A stretch of DNA of 29,192 nt from a virus, in the IMG/VR virus record IMGVR_UViG_3300020179_000124, positions 1 through 29,192 of that record; one strand, given 5' to 3'. How positions within the stretch are numbered: the stretch's first letter is position 1; every line of letters starts with the position of its first letter. A program made the position numbers and the translations under genes. The notes beneath the pieces are model-generated. The model worked only from the letters and a program-made list of their open reading frames with translations, did not search any database and had not been told where the DNA came from. Shown here one piece after another: positions 9,022 to 17,780 of this stretch.

Positions 9022-12000
9022 ATGCCTCAATACAGTATCCAAGGGCCGGACGGTAAGACCTATAGCATCGAAGGCCCAGTAGGGGCTACTAGAGAAGAGG
9101 TTATTGACGCTATCGAATACCGTATGCGTCAGTCCCCACAACCAGAAGAGGAATCTGGTTTTGGCCGTCAGCTATTAGATATTCCCGTCCAGGCTGGTAA
9201 AGGTGTAGTTACCGGAGTCAAATCTCTTACCAATATCTTCGGTGCAGATAATCTAATATCTGAGGCACTAAGTGGAGTAGAGGGCTACATGGATAGCCTT
9301 CTGTCTGCACAAGCCAAAAATGATCAGAAAGAGATTGCCCGAATCATGGCTGAAGCCGAGGATAAGGGCGTTGCTGAAAGGGTGTTGGCCGGTGCTAAAG
9401 CGTTTGCCACGGCTCCTGTTGACATCATGTCTCAGGCCTTGGGTACAGCCGTCCCTGCGATAGCTGGTGGTCTATACGCCAACCTTTTAAAACTTGGTAA
9501 GGCTGGTGTCATAGGAGTTCAGTCTGGCATCGGTGCCTTGATGGGTACTGGTCTTGTTAAAGGAACCATCTACGAATCTGTAAAGGACGCTCTGATTGGG
9601 GCTGGTGAAAGTTCTGATGTAGCGGAGAAAAAAGCCTCCGAGGCTCAATCATTTGGCGGTGAGAACTGGGGATCAATCCTTGGCGGTACAGCGTTAGGTG
9701 CGCTTGCTGGCTCAACCGGTATTGAGAGGATGATCGTTAACCGGTTTGCGGCCAAGAAAGCCGCAGAGGAAACTGCTAAAGGAATTGGTCGTAGGGCAAT
9801 TGAGGGCGGTGTAACTGAATTTACACCTGAGTTCTTCCAAGCCGCACAGGAACAGGTAGCCGCTAACCTTGCGCTACAGAAGGAAGGGTTTGATGTTGAT
9901 ACCTTCCGTGGAGCCATCGAGCAGGGAACTCTTGAGGGCTTGGCTGGCTTTGGACTTGGTGCTGGTATCGGTGCTGTTACCGGACGTAGAGCTGCGGCTC
10001 CCGGAGTCACACCGCCATCAGAGCCAAAGGTCACATCCACAAACATTTATGAAATTACCGATTTTGACGGCAACCCATCTCAGGTCACGGTCACCCAAGA
10101 CGATGCAGGAAACATATTTGCTAGGGACGATAAGGGCGAGGAGATAGACCTGACCAATGTGGTTAGTACTGGGGTGTCGATTGAGGATGCGGTCAAGAAA
10201 ACATTTTCCCCTGAAGATGCGCCAGCGCCGGTTATAGCCAAGCCACCAGAAATTGCTCCACAGCCGGAGATTGCGTCCGCCCCAGAAATCACTCCACCAG
10301 AAGTGCCTGCGGCTCCTGAAATAACTGTGCCAAAAGCGCCTGCCGCACCAGAGGTTCCTGTTGCACCAACGCCTTCTGTATTAACTCCTGACGCTGAAGC
10401 CTTACTAGATTCGGTTGATGCCGGTGGAATCCCAGGGTTTGTAACCAATAATCTTCGAAGGATTGCCCAAGAAAACGGCATCACAGTTACAGCAAGCACC
10501 ACACCAGACGACATAATTGCAGGGTTACGAGCCAAGAAAACCGCCGCCCCAGAAACTGTTGCTCCAGAGGCTGTTGCTCCCGAAGCGCCTGTTGCCGAGC
10601 CAGTTCAAGAACCCCGTGTGGAGTTACCCACTGTTGAGGACATGGCTCCTCCTGTATCCACACTTGGCGATGTAGAAACCGGCAAGCCATTTACTTTTGA
10701 AGGATTCCGTGGAGAGGGTAAGCCCAAGAAAGACATCTATACCGGCGCCCGTATCGCAGTTGGTGGCGAGGGAAGATACATTGCAGACACAGAGGAAAGC
10801 GCCAAGAACTATGGCGATAAAATTTCTCGGGAAACAGTAACTCTAAATAACCCGCTAGTCATTCGTAACGATGACGAGTGGAGAGCGCTGACCCGTCAGG
10901 CGGGATGGAAGTATCCCAATCCATTTAGCCTTGAGGAGTCTGTTGTCAAAAGGATGACAGAAGCGCTTGCAACCTTGGTTAAGGGACAAGGATATGACGG
11001 TATCGTCATTGACATGGATCCACGGGGGGATATGGCTAAGACCCTGTACAACGTTTTCGGCCATCCACAAATTATTTCTTATAAACCTGCAGCCACAGAA
11101 AAATCAGAAATTGATGCAGGGTTTAGTGAAAATCCAGAGCCTTTGTATACATTACCAGAGTTTCCAACTCGTGATGAGCAAGTGCGTTATTACTTTACTC
11201 AAAACAAAAATGTAAAGAGAACAGACATAGTAATTTTTGATGACATGATTGGTTTTAAACAATCTGATCAAACTTATAACAATATGCCAGATGGTAGTGG
11301 TGGGGAAAATTTAGGAAATATTGATGACATAAGAGAAACAATGAAGAATGTATTTCGAGAGTCATTAGAAACAGTTCTAATGCCAAAGAAATACTTTGAA
11401 ATATATTCAAAACTTTCTAAACCACTTAAGGCTCAGACTCCCACAAAAGAAGTTGAGGTCGCTCCATCATCTGCCGCTAAGAAGACATCTGATTTTATTG
11501 ATGCTGAAGTTGAGGCTTTAGGTCCTCCCCCTGCCGGTGAGAATCCCAAGCAGTCTACAGCCCGTAGGATTAATGAAACCAAAGCAGCTTGGAAGAAATA
11601 CCAGGCATTCGCCAAAGAGTTACCCCCTGAGCAACGGTTTAACGAAGGCCAGTTCAAGATGGTCTTTGACCGTAGACGCCGTTCATATGAAGAAAAATCA
11701 GGAACAAGGCCTGCTCCTACAGCCGCCCCAGTCACTGAGCTTCCCATGGCTTCTAGCGAGGCAGAGTTGGGAGGACGAATTAACGCTACCCCCAAAGAGC
11801 GCAGGGTGGCTGAAGAATTAGCTGAAGAGTTACTTGGTGAGGTGGTCTGGCAGCAAGGTAATACCAGTATGTTGCGTGTCGCTGATCCCAAATACGGGAA
11901 CATGCGTTACATAGCATCTGTGGGCCGCCGTAGAACTAGCACGGATGTTCGTAGTTACACAGGCAAATTAATACCCTTTGAGACAAAAGTTTATCTCAGG

Positions 12001-15000
12001 GACTTAGCTGAACAACTTGAGGCTGACGCTAGGGCTAAACACAACGCCAACCCGTATGTGAAGTTTAGTCAAGGCATATCAGTCTCAGAGGACATTGATC
12101 CCAAGATTGAGGGAGTGCTTAGGGGATGGAGGAAAGAACTTGGCATGAACGCCAAGATTCATATCACCACCCTTGATGCAGTCAAGAGAAACCGAAACAA
12201 ATATACCGGCCCACACCGCTCGATCATTGGCGGGGCATTAAATCCTTACGCTGAGGGATATATGCAGAAGTGGGAGGATGGTAACTATCACATCGTCTTC
12301 ACTAAGTCCACCAGTCTTACAAGGATGTTGGAGACGATTGCCCATGAGTTGGGGCATATCCATCAAAGGGAAGTATTTGAACAGGCAGACCCCGCTACGA
12401 AAAAAGAAATCACAGCGGCATATAATCGCTTCCTAGTTAGAAACAAACCGAAGAACATTCGGGACTATGTACATTCTCTTCGTGCCAAGACAACCGCACA
12501 GATTTCAAGATTCCCAGAAGGCGCTTTAGAAAAGCCCTCTATGGGATTAACTCCATACTGGAGATCATTCAGTGAGTGGTATGCGGATCAGGTTTCCCGC
12601 TGGGCAGTTTCTAGTGAGAAGCCGGTCGGGGTTGTAGAACAGTTCTTTGCTCGTTTAGCCCAAGCCCTGCGTAAGTTCTATAAGACTGTCAAAGGACAGG
12701 GATATCTGCCGGATGAGACATTTGTACAGTATCTAAACAAGGTTAAGTCCCGTGCTCAGATTCTGCCCTCCACTATAGGAGAGGCATCAAAAATTGAAGA
12801 ACAAGGATTAAGTAACATACAACCTAGTGAGGGATATAAGGTTCAAGCCATCCTTCCGGAAGATTTGCCTCAAGCCAAGAAAATGGTGGGCGGTCTGTAT
12901 GTTGGGGATACGGTATCTAACAGATCCTCTATTGATTCTTCGCTTGATTCTTACAAAATCCTTGGCATCCGTGAAGTTCCGTACTCGGTTTTTGAGGATC
13001 AAGGAGCACCAATATATGCAAACCGCTCTCAGGAAAACTACACCAAGGAACTTGCTGACAAGATTAGCGAAAGTCAAAAACTCAATCCGTTAATTGTGGT
13101 TTATGACAAAGACGGATATTACATTCTTGAAGGTTCGCACCGGTTTGATGCTTTAAAAGAACTGGGTATCAAGTCTTTCCCCGCACTGGTGGTGAAAGAT
13201 ACTTCTGAAGATATGGGGGTTCCTGACATTGAGTTCTCAGAGATGCTCAAGAAGCTCCCACCCGGACGTTCTGAGGAACTGCGTCAGGCGGCAGTAGACC
13301 TTGCCGATGGGAAGATAACCTCTGCAGAGTTTGATGAGATGGTCAATAAGTACCGTCCTATCGTAGCTCGTCAGGTTGTGCCTAAGCCCAAAACTGAAGC
13401 CGAAATGAAAGAGGCTCTCAATGTTACTCAGCGGGAAAAAGTCAACCCACAGATTGCAGAGAATACCCCTGTCGGTACACGGCTTGACATCGAGGCTACC
13501 AAGAAAGGTGTGCCGGTTGTCACCATTCACACCAAACGCCCCGGCGGAGTAGAATCTAAATCCGTAGGTAAGGTGATTGGATTTAAGAGCGTTGCCAAAA
13601 TTCGAGATGTCACATTCTCCCCTGGCAATTCGAGCGAATCGCTTGAGATGGCGATGGGCAGGAGGAAACAACCCCTTCAGACTATGGAAGGGCGGTGGGT
13701 CAATGTATCCCCTGATGACGCATATGCCGAAGCCACTAGCATCTTTGCCTCTCCAGAGTGGACAGAGATAGGTATTGATCCAACACGGCATTCTTACTTT
13801 TACGACAAGCGCAATACCCAGCCGGTAACCAACGCTGATGAGGTGATTCAGATTGGTGATGCGGTCTTTGCTAAGAATGTTAAGTACGCCGCCAAGGAAG
13901 AGTTCCTGTACTCCGAAGGTAAGCCTATCGTTGGCAGAAGCGATGCGCTCAGGGATGCAGCCAATCAGCTACAGGAAGGCCTGATTACCGCTCAAGAGTT
14001 TGACAGTCTTGTAAACCAGTACAAGCCTATCCGTGTTCCTCAAGGTGTCAGGACTCCGAATAGCCGTGAAGAGGTGGCTAACATTCTTAAGGCTAACCAA
14101 AAGCCCATGGCTTTCCCTGATATCCCAGAGGGAACCCGTGTAGGCACTAGGTTAGATATTGACTCCACCCGTAAGGGCGTTCCGGTCGTAGCAATCCATC
14201 AGCCGAAACCAAACATTGGTTCTGCCAAGCAACCTATCATCGGCTATGACAGCGTGGCTAGACTGACAGATGTTCAGTTTGCCGTGGGTAATCAGGTACG
14301 GGCTTTAAAGATTGCCTCTGGCGCATTCAAAGAGCCGCTCCAGACCATGGAGGGTTCGTACTCTAAGATCACCCCAGATCAAGCAGTCGCCATCGCTCAG
14401 GCATCCTTGAATGATCCGTCATGGACCCAGGTCGGAGTAGACCCAGAGCGTCATGCTTATTTCTACGATAAAAAGAATACCGACCCTGTAGTATCGGCTG
14501 ACGAGATCATCCAGATTGGGGATCAGGTATTTGCCAAGAACGTTGTCTACGCCCCCAAAGAGGAGTTTCTGTTTAGCCAAAGACTTTCTCCCGAGGCAGC
14601 AGGGAAGATGGCCTTGGATGTGGTTAACACTCTTGGCCGTGGGCTTGAGCCTGAGAAGACAAATGTCCAAAGACTCAAAGAGGCGTTCGTTGACGATAAG
14701 GGTAATGTCAAACTCACTCCTGAGAACGCCAAGAAGGCGGCCACCAAATGGATGGATCAGATTGAGACTTGGGCATTTAGCAGTGATGCGGCCCTAAACA
14801 ACGCTATCCGTAGAACGCTTGAAGACACCACAAAGTCTCAACAGGAAAAGATTGGCGTATTACTTTCTATCAGTTCAAGTCAGGCTGTCCATGCAGACGC
14901 CGTGGCTAGTCTGTTCTTGCGCTATGGTGGGATCCGCTATAACCCTGAGACTTACAAATACGAAGCCGTAGACAATAAGGACAATCTTATAACTTTAGTC

Positions 15001-17322
15001 AAGGCAATTGATGAGCTTGCCACTAAGTACAAGATGTCCAAGGAGCAAGCGGAACGGGTAGCTCACACCGCCTTTGAGGCCAAACGCCTGCGCTCCTTGC
15101 AAGACTTTAATGACGCTTTAAGTACTCAGGTCGAAGAGATTAGGGCCCGTATCGCCCAAGCCCGTACAGAGGGCGACCTCTCCATGAAGAAGCTTCTTGA
15201 GGCTGAACTGCGCCGCAAGATGAAGGACTTCAAGTTCATCCACATGACTGAGGATGAGATCAACGCTGGCCTAAGTTTGATCGACCTCATGCCCAAGGAG
15301 ATGAATAAGATCATCGACACTTGGAATGGTATGCGCCTAAGTGCTGGCGTAGAGCTTATCAAGAGCGGACTGTGGACTGTTGAGGAGGCCGAGATCCTTC
15401 TCTCAAACATAGACTATGTACCGTTTTACCGTGAGGATCAGTTAGAGCAGGGTAAAGGTCCGAAAGAATTCCTCCGTGGTCTTCAGGTCCAGGCTAAGGA
15501 AAAGAAACTCAAGGGCTCCAAGCTCGCCGTCAATGACATCTTTGACAACATAGCTCGATGGACTCAGTACTCTGTCAAGCGGGCGGTAATGAACCGTCTG
15601 GCTGTTGCCAAGATTGATGCCGCCGTAGAAGCGGGGATTGCTCAAAAGGTTAAGGAAGCTCAGAAGGGTAAAAACTCTGTCCGGGTCTGGAGGGATGGCG
15701 TAGCTGAGTTTTACAACCTTAACGACCCGCTGTTCATGGAAGCCTTTGCAGGACTTGAGTCAATCTCCATACCAACATGGAAGCTGGCTTCAAAGTTTTC
15801 TGACTTCTTGCGTCAGTCTGTGGTTTTAAACCCCCTGTTCTCACTTTCTCAGGTTCCTCAAGACGCATTTGCTGCCATTTATACCTCTGGCTTAAAGCCA
15901 CGGTTTGCCTTGAGCATTCCGGCTCGGGCAGTCAAGGAGTTTGTCCTTACCCTGTTTAAGGCCAGCAAGACCAACAAGGACTTAGAACGCATCGGAATAG
16001 TCGGCATCCGTGACTTCACCTCAGCAATCGCCCGTACCGATGCAGAGGTAGCGGCTGGACTGAGGTCAAGGCCGGGGGTTTGGAACAAAGTTAAAGGGTT
16101 CTTGGAGCACATTTCCATGGCCTCGGATAACGCTGTTCGTCAGGCAGTCTATGAGGCATCTATCGCTCAAGGTGTAAGCCGTGCTGAGGCCCTAGAGAAA
16201 GCCTTCCAACTGATCAACTTCCGTAACCGTGGAAGCAGCAAGATGCTTTCCTTGGCTGGACAGGTTATCCCATTCTTTAACGCCTACCTCGCCGCCCAAC
16301 ACGTAGCGATCAAGACAATCTCTGGGGTAGGTATTTCCCCAACAGACCGCAAGGAGGCTTTGAAGACTCTGGCCTACACGACTGCGGCCATGACTACCCT
16401 AGCCTTGATCTACTCGATGATGATGGACGATGACGAGGAATATAAAGACACCCCGTCAATTATCCGTGACCGCCTCTTGATGATTCCGGGCACGAAGATG
16501 TCCATCCCAATCCGGCCAGATATCTTCGCCATCCCCAAGATCATCACTGAACATACCTACATGATGATGACCAATCAGGGGTCAGCCGATGGCCGTAAGT
16601 TCAGGGACTCCCTCAAGGCCGCCTTGGGTAACTCCCTGTTCAGTCCGACCGTGGTTCCCCAGGCCATCAAGCCAGTCGTGGAAGTCGGCATTAACTACAA
16701 TTTCTTCCAAGGCCGGCCACTGGTGGGGACATACCAGAAGGGTTTGGAGACCGAACGACAGTTCAATGACTCCACCTCCGAGCTAGCCAAAATCTTGGGG
16801 AATACGGGTGCTATATCACCGATAGCCGCCGATCACCTGATTCGGGGTATGCTTGGCTCTGTAGGGGGCCTGACGCTCTTCCTGACCAACGGCCTACTCC
16901 ACAGCGATCCATCCGTGCCAAGGCCAGAAATGACAGTCAGAGAGGCATTAGCGGCCCTGCCTAGCACCAGCGGGTTTGTCCGCAGGGAATATGAGACCGG
17001 CTTAAAGAACGACTTCTATGTCCTGCGGGATGAGGTCTCCAAGGCCGTCAATACCCTAAATGACATGAAGGCCCGTAGCCCACATGAGATTGAGGAGTTC
17101 TTGGCTGACGAGAAGAACATCAACCGCATCGGGCTTCAGAAGGCCACCAATAAGATCACCAAGGATCTGTCAACAATCCGGCGGGAAATCTCTAGGATTA
17201 CCCAGTCCCCAGATATGTCGGCCCGTGAGAAACAACAGGCCATCAAGGAGCTCCGTGAGATCGAGCGGGATATGCTTTCGGGGATTGATATCAAAGAGCT
17301 TAGAAGGATGGCGCAGCTCTAG
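9022..17322 (+). CDS. Giant polyvalent protein (ART-like, metallopeptidase, ParB-like, LPD38-like)
   Basis: One uninterrupted 2766-codon ORF. Residues 1-37 form a small domain (SIQGPDGKTYSIEGP). Residues 100-330 are Gly/Ala-rich with membrane-like stretches. Residues 400-455 and 510-530 are Pro/Ala linkers. Residues 555-690 resemble an ADP-ribosyltransferase of polyvalent proteins (FRGEG with Arg563; YIADTEESAKNYG; GYDGIVIDM near 657). Residues 990-1250 hold a zinc metallopeptidase (HELGH at 1108-1112, probable third ligand Glu1185 in SEWYADQ). Residues 1280-1400 are ParB/sulfiredoxin-like (GSHR at 1371-1374). Residues 1414-1853 are two homologous units. The C-terminal third matches LPD38-type sequence (QVIPFFNAYL near 2413), with a hydrophobic segment at 2445-2470. 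Known polyvalent proteins are injected with phage or plasmid DNA to protect it or modify the host; that role is inferred here from architecture and position. Confidence 0.85.
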   Translation: MPQYSIQGPDGKTYSIEGPVGATREEVIDAIEYRMRQSPQPEEESGFGRQLLDIPVQAGKGVVTGVKSLTNIFGADNLISEALSGVEGYMDSLLSAQAKNDQKEIARIMAEAEDKGVAERVLAGAKAFATAPVDIMSQALGTAVPAIAGGLYANLLKLGKAGVIGVQSGIGALMGTGLVKGTIYESVKDALIGAGESSDVAEKKASEAQSFGGENWGSILGGTALGALAGSTGIERMIVNRFAAKKAAEETAKGIGRRAIEGGVTEFTPEFFQAAQEQVAANLALQKEGFDVDTFRGAIEQGTLEGLAGFGLGAGIGAVTGRRAAAPGVTPPSEPKVTSTNIYEITDFDGNPSQVTVTQDDAGNIFARDDKGEEIDLTNVVSTGVSIEDAVKKTFSPEDAPAPVIAKPPEIAPQPEIASAPEITPPEVPAAPEITVPKAPAAPEVPVAPTPSVLTPDAEALLDSVDAGGIPGFVTNNLRRIAQENGITVTASTTPDDIIAGLRAKKTAAPETVAPEAVAPEAPVAEPVQEPRVELPTVEDMAPPVSTLGDVETGKPFTFEGFRGEGKPKKDIYTGARIAVGGEGRYIADTEESAKNYGDKISRETVTLNNPLVIRNDDEWRALTRQAGWKYPNPFSLEESVVKRMTEALATLVKGQGYDGIVIDMDPRGDMAKTLYNVFGHPQIISYKPAATEKSEIDAGFSENPEPLYTLPEFPTRDEQVRYYFTQNKNVKRTDIVIFDDMIGFKQSDQTYNNMPDGSGGENLGNIDDIRETMKNVFRESLETVLMPKKYFEIYSKLSKPLKAQTPTKEVEVAPSSAAKKTSDFIDAEVEALGPPPAGENPKQSTARRINETKAAWKKYQAFAKELPPEQRFNEGQFKMVFDRRRRSYEEKSGTRPAPTAAPVTELPMASSEAELGGRINATPKERRVAEELAEELLGEVVWQQGNTSMLRVADPKYGNMRYIASVGRRRTSTDVRSYTGKLIPFETKVYLRDLAEQLEADARAKHNANPYVKFSQGISVSEDIDPKIEGVLRGWRKELGMNAKIHITTLDAVKRNRNKYTGPHRSIIGGALNPYAEGYMQKWEDGNYHIVFTKSTSLTRMLETIAHELGHIHQREVFEQADPATKKEITAAYNRFLVRNKPKNIRDYVHSLRAKTTAQISRFPEGALEKPSMGLTPYWRSFSEWYADQVSRWAVSSEKPVGVVEQFFARLAQALRKFYKTVKGQGYLPDETFVQYLNKVKSRAQILPSTIGEASKIEEQGLSNIQPSEGYKVQAILPEDLPQAKKMVGGLYVGDTVSNRSSIDSSLDSYKILGIREVPYSVFEDQGAPIYANRSQENYTKELADKISESQKLNPLIVVYDKDGYYILEGSHRFDALKELGIKSFPALVVKDTSEDMGVPDIEFSEMLKKLPPGRSEELRQAAVDLADGKITSAEFDEMVNKYRPIVARQVVPKPKTEAEMKEALNVTQREKVNPQIAENTPVGTRLDIEATKKGVPVVTIHTKRPGGVESKSVGKVIGFKSVAKIRDVTFSPGNSSESLEMAMGRRKQPLQTMEGRWVNVSPDDAYAEATSIFASPEWTEIGIDPTRHSYFYDKRNTQPVTNADEVIQIGDAVFAKNVKYAAKEEFLYSEGKPIVGRSDALRDAANQLQEGLITAQEFDSLVNQYKPIRVPQGVRTPNSREEVANILKANQKPMAFPDIPEGTRVGTRLDIDSTRKGVPVVAIHQPKPNIGSAKQPIIGYDSVARLTDVQFAVGNQVRALKIASGAFKEPLQTMEGSYSKITPDQAVAIAQASLNDPSWTQVGVDPERHAYFYDKKNTDPVVSADEIIQIGDQVFAKNVVYAPKEEFLFSQRLSPEAAGKMALDVVNTLGRGLEPEKTNVQRLKEAFVDDKGNVKLTPENAKKAATKWMDQIETWAFSSDAALNNAIRRTLEDTTKSQQEKIGVLLSISSSQAVHADAVASLFLRYGGIRYNPETYKYEAVDNKDNLITLVKAIDELATKYKMSKEQAERVAHTAFEAKRLRSLQDFNDALSTQVEEIRARIAQARTEGDLSMKKLLEAELRRKMKDFKFIHMTEDEINAGLSLIDLMPKEMNKIIDTWNGMRLSAGVELIKSGLWTVEEAEILLSNIDYVPFYREDQLEQGKGPKEFLRGLQVQAKEKKLKGSKLAVNDIFDNIARWTQYSVKRAVMNRLAVAKIDAAVEAGIAQKVKEAQKGKNSVRVWRDGVAEFYNLNDPLFMEAFAGLESISIPTWKLASKFSDFLRQSVVLNPLFSLSQVPQDAFAAIYTSGLKPRFALSIPARAVKEFVLTLFKASKTNKDLERIGIVGIRDFTSAIARTDAEVAAGLRSRPGVWNKVKGFLEHISMASDNAVRQAVYEASIAQGVSRAEALEKAFQLINFRNRGSSKMLSLAGQVIPFFNAYLAAQHVAIKTISGVGISPTDRKEALKTLAYTTAAMTTLALIYSMMMDDDEEYKDTPSIIRDRLLMIPGTKMSIPIRPDIFAIPKIITEHTYMMMTNQGSADGRKFRDSLKAALGNSLFSPTVVPQAIKPVVEVGINYNFFQGRPLVGTYQKGLETERQFNDSTSELAKILGNTGAISPIAADHLIRGMLGSVGGLTLFLTNGLLHSDPSVPRPEMTVREALAALPSTSGFVRREYETGLKNDFYVLRDEVSKAVNTLNDMKARSPHEIEEFLADEKNINRIGLQKATNKITKDLSTIRREISRITQSPDMSAREKQQAIKELREIERDMLSGIDIKELRRMAQL
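13261..14580 (+). repeat. Diverged tandem duplication inside the giant protein gene
   Basis: Two adjacent homologous units of about 220 codons (roughly 13261-13920 and 13930-14580). Both run in the same order through RS-x-LR-x-A, GTRLDI, KGVPVV-x-IH, PLQTMEG, a DP-x-RH-x-YFYDK block, IQIGD and AKNV-x-YA. They end in KEEFLYS and KEEFLFS respectively. The units are clearly similar at protein level but diverged at DNA level, so the duplication is old. The unit has no enzyme motif that I recognise; it resembles a large polyvalent-protein-associated domain. Confidence 0.85.
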
Positions 17323-17663
17323 ATCTCTAGGATCAGGATGGTACAGGCCCCGCCCTTCTTGGCCTCCTGGCGGATGATGTGAAGCTCATCTATTTGGCTG
17401 TCGTCAACAAAGCACCCAGCGTTCTCACAGGCGTCTAGCAGGGGCTTTAGGATATTGTCCACATCCCTTTTCCTACGGTCGGGTGGGAAGAGGGCTACAT
17501 GGACCGCAAGCCGTCCGTACATGGTCTTTATCCCCGCCTCTAGGCAAGCCTCTGCCACCTGCTGACGAAACTCCTTCCCCCTCTTGCCAAGGAATCTGTG
17601 GTTACCGCGCTGGCCCCAGTAATGGTTAACGCTTGGGGGGAATGGGAGTAGGAGTTGGATCAT
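17319..17663 (-). CDS. rusA: RusA-type Holliday junction resolvase
   Basis: 114 residues on the minus strand, the only minus-strand gene in the window. It begins IQLLLPFPPSVNHYW, as RusA proteins do. It keeps the acidic active-site pattern RDVDNILKPLLDA (Asp67, Asp69, Lys73) and VDDSQIDEL (Asp87/Asp88), equivalent to the catalytic aspartates of E. coli RusA. The enzyme resolves four-way DNA junctions, so it processes recombination intermediates before packaging. It converges on the giant gene with a 4-nt overlap and diverges from the Cas4-like nuclease gene. No Shine-Dalgarno sequence is visible; a 12-bp inverted repeat begins 1 nt upstream of the ATG. Confidence 0.9.
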   Translation of the reverse strand: MIQLLLPFPPSVNHYWGQRGNHRFLGKRGKEFRQQVAEACLEAGIKTMYGRLAVHVALFPPDRRKRDVDNILKPLLDACENAGCFVDDSQIDELHIIRQEAKKGGACTILILEI

Positions 17664-17664
17664 T

Positions 17665-17695
17665 TTTGTACTTGTATCACTGTTACAAGTACAAA
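17665..17695. promoter_or_regulatory. 12-bp inverted repeat (operator or mRNA hairpin) at rusA start
   Basis: The arms TTTGTACTTGTA (17665-17676) and TACAAGTACAAA (17684-17695) are perfect inverted repeats with a 7-nt spacer. The element lies between divergent genes, one base from the rusA start codon, where a ribosome binding site would be. It could be an operator for a dimeric repressor or a hairpin in the rusA leader. The ribbon-helix-helix protein encoded at 20609-20893 is one candidate ligand. Confidence 0.7.
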
Positions 17696-17723
17696 TTTTA
17701 CAATAGATGAATTAAAATAGGAA
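17695..17723 (-). promoter_or_regulatory. Possible minus-strand promoter for rusA
   Basis: Read on the minus strand: TTCCTA (17723-17718), a 17-nt spacer, then TAAAAT (17700-17695). The -10 is good and the -35 poor. Transcription would start near 17688, inside the inverted repeat, so a protein bound there would block it. Tentative. Confidence 0.3.
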
Positions 17724-17730
17724 TGATCTA

Positions 17731-17759
17731 TTGACATCAAAATTTTTTGTAGGCATATT
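17731..17759 (+). promoter_or_regulatory. Sigma70-type promoter of the early operon
   Basis: Perfect -35 TTGACA at 17731-17736, 17-nt spacer, and -10-like CATATT at 17754-17759 (4 of 6). The start near 17766 would give a very short leader containing the strong ribosome binding site AGGAGGTG (17767-17774) of the nuclease gene at 17781. AT-rich sequence lies upstream. Confidence 0.55.
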
Positions 17760-17780
17760 CCGGTTTAGGAGGTGTGTCCA

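Noticed and set aside
9645-10535. Minus-strand ORFs in the giant gene (9645-10046, 10080-10535)
   Set aside because: Mirror readings of Ala/Pro/Gly-rich codons, without start signals or family resemblance.
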